NCBI RefSeq assembly: GCF_001189965.1
Contig: NZ_LFLU01000014.1
Coordinates: 1 to 64,000 of the forward strand
Reading direction: 5' to 3'
Length of the DNA: 64,000 bases
Source: Herbaspirillum rhizosphaerae
GTDB taxonomy: Bacteria; Pseudomonadota; Gammaproteobacteria; Burkholderiales; Burkholderiaceae_D
Under the pieces are notes generated by a model that had not been told where the DNA came from, ran no database searches, and saw only the letters and a list, made by a program, of their open reading frames with translations. Made by a program: the position numbers and the translations under genes. Of the stretch, positions 61,694 through 64,000 are shown in pieces; position 1 is the stretch's first letter; each line of letters begins with the position of its first letter.

Positions 61694-63418
61694 TCAGGCC
61701 AGCTTGCCCTGGATGAACGCCAGCGCATCCGCCAGCGGCACCGGCGTTGCTGCCGTGTCGCGACGCCCCTGGTATTCGATCTGGCCGTCTTTCAGACCGC
61801 GATCGCCGATGACGATGCGATGCGGCACGCCGATCAGTTCCCAGTCTGCAAACATCGCGCCCGGACGTTCGCCGCGATCGTCCAGAATGACGTCGACACC
61901 GGCCGCCAGCAACGCGTCGTACAGCTTGTCGATTTCGGCCTTGACGGCTTCGCTGCGGTCGTAACCCATCGGGCACAGCACGACTTCGAACGGCGCCAGC
62001 GTGGCCGGCCAGATGATGCCCTTATCGTCGAAGTTCTGTTCGATGGCGGCGCCCAGGATGCGGGTGATGCCGATGCCGTAGCAGCCCATTTGCAGCGGCT
62101 GCGGCTTGCCGGCTTCGTCGAGGTAGGTCGCCTTCATCGACTCGGAATACGCAGTGCCGAGCTGGAACACGTGGCCGACTTCGATGCCGCGCTGGATCGC
62201 CAGCACGCCCTTGCCGTCCGGCGAGGCATCGCCTTCGACGACGTTGCGAAGGTCGGCGACGACAGGCTCGGGCAGATCGCGGCCCCAGTTGGCGCCGGTG
62301 TAGTGGAAATCCGCTTCATTGGCGCCGCAGACGAAGTCGCTCATGCTGGCGACGGTGCGGTCGGCCACGACCTTGACCGGCTTCCTGGTGCCGATCGGGC
62401 CGAGGTAACCCGGCGGCGTGCCGAACCATTCAACGATTTCGGCCTCGTTGGCGAAACGATAATTGGCAAGACCTGGAATCTTGCCGGCTTTGACTTCATT
62501 CAACTCGTGATCGCCGCGCAGCAACAGCAGCCAGACTTCCTTGTCTTCCGGCTTGTCTTTCTCAACGGTCAGCACGATGGACTTGATGGTGCGCTCCAGC
62601 GGCAGCTTCAGCAACTCGGCCACGGCTTCGCACTTGGCCTTGCCCGGCGTCGCGGTCTTGCTCAGCGCTTCGGCGGCAGCGCCGCGGGTGGCGTTGACGG
62701 CCACGGCTTCGGCGGCTTCCATGTTGGCGGCGTAGTCGGAAGTCGGGCAGTACACCAGCGCGTCTTCGCCGGTGGCGGCGATGACGTGGAATTCGTGTGA
62801 GCCGGAACCGCCGATGGCGCCGTTGTCGGCGGCCACGGCGCGGAACTGCAGGCCGAAGCGGGTGAAGACGCGGACGTAGGCGTCATACATGATCTGGTAG
62901 GACTTCTTCAGGCCGTCGACATCGCGGTCGAAGGAATAAGCGTCCTTCATGGTGAATTCGCGACCGCGCATCAGGCCGAAACGCGGACGGCGCTCGTCGC
63001 GGAATTTGGTCTGGATATGATAGAAGTTGACCGGCAACTGCTTGTAGCTGCGCAATTCGGTGCGTGCCACGTCGGTGACCACTTCTTCCGAGGTCGGCTG
63101 GATCGCGAAATCGCGGCCATGGCGATCCTTCACGCGCATCAGCTCAGGCCCCATCTTGTCCCAGCGGCCGGTTTCCTGCCACAGCTCGGCCGGCTGGACC
63201 ACCGGCATCAACAGCTCGACGGCGCCGGAACGGTTCATTTCTTCGCGCACGATCGCTTCCACCTTGCGGATCACGCGCAGGCCCATCGGCATGTAGGTAT
63301 AGATGCCGGAGCCGAGCCGCTTGATCATACCGGCCCGCATCATCAGCTTGTGGCTGACGATTTCGGCGTCGGAAGGAGCTTCTTTCAAGGTGGAAATAAA
63401 AAATCGGGAGGCGCGCAT
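61694..63418 (-). CDS. proS: Prolyl-tRNA synthetase
   Basis: A class II synthetase of 574 residues, the bacterial type with an editing insertion. Motif 1 ([20 protein letters not shown]), motif 2 ([25 protein letters not shown]), the INS deacylase domain (about 230-390, with [14 protein letters not shown] and [20 protein letters not shown]), motif 3 ([11 protein letters not shown]) and the anticodon-binding domain are in order. Divergent from rppH. Confidence 0.97.
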   Translation of the reverse strand: MRASRFFISTLKEAPSDAEIVSHKLMMRAGMIKRLGSGIYTYMPMGLRVIRKVEAIVREEMNRSGAVELLMPVVQPAELWQETGRWDKMGPELMRVKDRHGRDFAIQPTSEEVVTDVARTELRSYKQLPVNFYHIQTKFRDERRPRFGLMRGREFTMKDAYSFDRDVDGLKKSYQIMYDAYVRVFTRFGLQFRAVAADNGAIGGSGSHEFHVIAATGEDALVYCPTSDYAANMEAAEAVAVNATRGAAAEALSKTATPGKAKCEAVAELLKLPLERTIKSIVLTVEKDKPEDKEVWLLLLRGDHELNEVKAGKIPGLANYRFANEAEIVEWFGTPPGYLGPIGTRKPVKVVADRTVASMSDFVCGANEADFHYTGANWGRDLPEPVVADLRNVVEGDASPDGKGVLAIQRGIEVGHVFQLGTAYSESMKATYLDEAGKPQPLQMGCYGIGITRILGAAIEQNFDDKGIIWPATLAPFEVVLCPMGYDRSEAVKAEIDKLYDALLAAGVDVILDDRGERPGAMFADWELIGVPHRIVIGDRGLKDGQIEYQGRRDTAATPVPLADALAFIQGKLA

Positions 63419-63448
63419 GACGATGAGTTCTTTTTAAAAGAGGAAGGT

Positions 63449-63454
63449 TATAAT
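63449..63454 (+). promoter_or_regulatory. -10 element upstream of rppH
   Basis: TATAAT 213 nt upstream of the rppH start; it would read first through the small ORF at 63484. Confidence 0.4.
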
Positions 63455-63483
63455 CAACGTAATTTTAAAGGATTAGCTGGCTG

Positions 63484-63594
63484 ATGCGCCCACTCTTTGC
63501 ACAATTGATCGCTGTTTCACGCACATCTCATGCAGATGTGCGGGCACCTGATGCATCCGATGCCGCACCCGATGCAGGTGAGCACCGCCAATGA
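63484..63594 (+). CDS. Possible 36-residue leader ORF before rppH
   Basis: Starts MRPLFAQLIAVSRTSHADV, ends GEHRQ. AAAGGA lies 11 nt before its ATG, slightly far. The ORF covers a 9-base perfect hairpin CGCACATCT/AGATGTGCG (63520-63542). A second hairpin CCGCCAA/TTGGCGG (63585-63609) spans its stop. No family is recognised. Confidence 0.25.
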   Translation: MRPLFAQLIAVSRTSHADVRAPDASDAAPDAGEHRQ

Positions 63595-63667
63595 TTTAGC
63601 CGTTGGCGGCGTAGACCGGATTGGGCAAGAGAGGAAGCCCTGCCGCAGAAAGTTTTGAGGTACCAAT

Positions 63668-64000
63668 ATGCTGGATCGAGAAGGCTTCCGCCCGAACGTC
63701 GGCATCATCCTGCTTAACGCCCAGAATGAGGTATGGTGGGGCAAGCGGGTTAAGGAACATTCGTGGCAATTTCCGCAAGGCGGAATCAAACATGGCGAAA
63801 CTCCGGAACAAGCGATGTTTCGCGAGCTGGAAGAAGAAATCGGCCTGAAAGCGGAACACGTCAAGATCATCGGTCGCACCCGCGACTGGCTGCGCTATGA
63901 GGTTCCGGATCATTTCATCAAGCGTGAAATCCGCGGCCATTATCGCGGGCAAAAACAAATCTGGTTCCTGCTGCGCATGGTCGGACGCGATTGCGACGTC
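63668..64000 (+). CDS. rppH: RNA pyrophosphohydrolase RppH (5' part)
   Basis: The first 111 codons of a Nudix hydrolase that removes pyrophosphate from mRNA 5' ends to start decay; the gene runs off the window. It starts [17 protein letters not shown] and has W-x2[14 protein letters not shown] and the Nudix box core RELEEEIGL (GX5EX7REUXEEXGU). WYQ-like [10 protein letters not shown] and [10 protein letters not shown] match RppH rather than other Nudix families. Confidence 0.95.
   Translation, partial: MLDREGFRPNVGIILLNAQNEVWWGKRVKEHSWQFPQGGIKHGETPEQAMFRELEEEIGLKAEHVKIIGRTRDWLRYEVPDHFIKREIRGHYRGQKQIWFLLRMVGRDCDV

Overview
The window is about 60 % G+C chromosomal DNA from a betaproteobacterium, most likely Oxalobacteraceae (Herbaspirillum or a close relative). 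This rests on gene content and order (dusB-fis-purH-ruvC, accBC-prmA-DUF3426, ampD/ypjD beside ffh), on a lysine/alanine-rich histone H1-like gene plus a SWIB protein with an H1-like tail, and on the protein sequences. No rRNA, tRNA, CRISPR array or transposase was seen. Almost all of it is core housekeeping sequence.

Layout. 1-2.5 kb: thiCS on the minus strand behind a TPP riboswitch, with a hairpin that can hide the thiC ribosome binding site. 2.7-9.8 kb: the clearest accessory block, a type I restriction-modification locus (hsdR, terminator, hsdM, hsdS) followed by a convergent VapC/Phd-type toxin-antitoxin pair with its own palindromic operator. 10-16.3 kb: valS, a DUF2147 secreted protein, a periplasmic ligand-binding protein, a YaiI-family protein and a lone keto-acid hydratase. 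16.5-23 kb: ruvB-ruvA with a LexA box, an inserted DUF808 membrane gene, then ruvC, purH, fis and dusB. 23-26 kb: phosphoglycerate mutase-like, PEBP-like, dtd and tyrS. 26.5-29.6 kb: a murein endopeptidase and anmK, separated by a terminator that ends on the anmK start codon, then a glycine-zipper lipoprotein. 29.8-38.3 kb: corA, then a closely packed minus-strand run mpl-yqiA-ubiC-rnb-tonB-aroE-mtgA. 38.3-46 kb: plus-strand genes including tlpA-like, aroQ, accB, accC, prmA, a possible 30-codon ORF, DUF3426, a PfkB kinase and a peroxiredoxin. 46-53 kb: yggT, the H1-like gene, nrdB and nrdA, the last behind a promoter with two NrdR-box-like sites and a leader of about 445 nt. 53-60 kb: ampD, a PP0621-like gene and ypjD, an SsuBCA/TauABC-type transporter, then ffh with a large inverted repeat just after its stop codon, and the SWIB gene. 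60-64 kb: a small exported protein, a lytic transglycosylase, proS and the start of rppH.

Functional themes are translation (valS, tyrS, proS, dtd, prmA, dusB, ffh), peptidoglycan turnover and recycling (mepM-like, anmK, mpl, ampD, mtgA, lytic transglycosylase), DNA repair and nucleotide supply (ruvABC, nrdAB, purH), and cofactor or fatty-acid precursors (thiCS, ubiC, aroE, aroQ, accBC). I found no convincing wholly new protein system. The best leads are regulatory or structural: the ffh 3' inverted repeat, the nrdA promoter and leader, the thiC SD-sequestering hairpins, the mepM-anmK terminator/start overlap, and possible small ORFs next to prmA and rppH.
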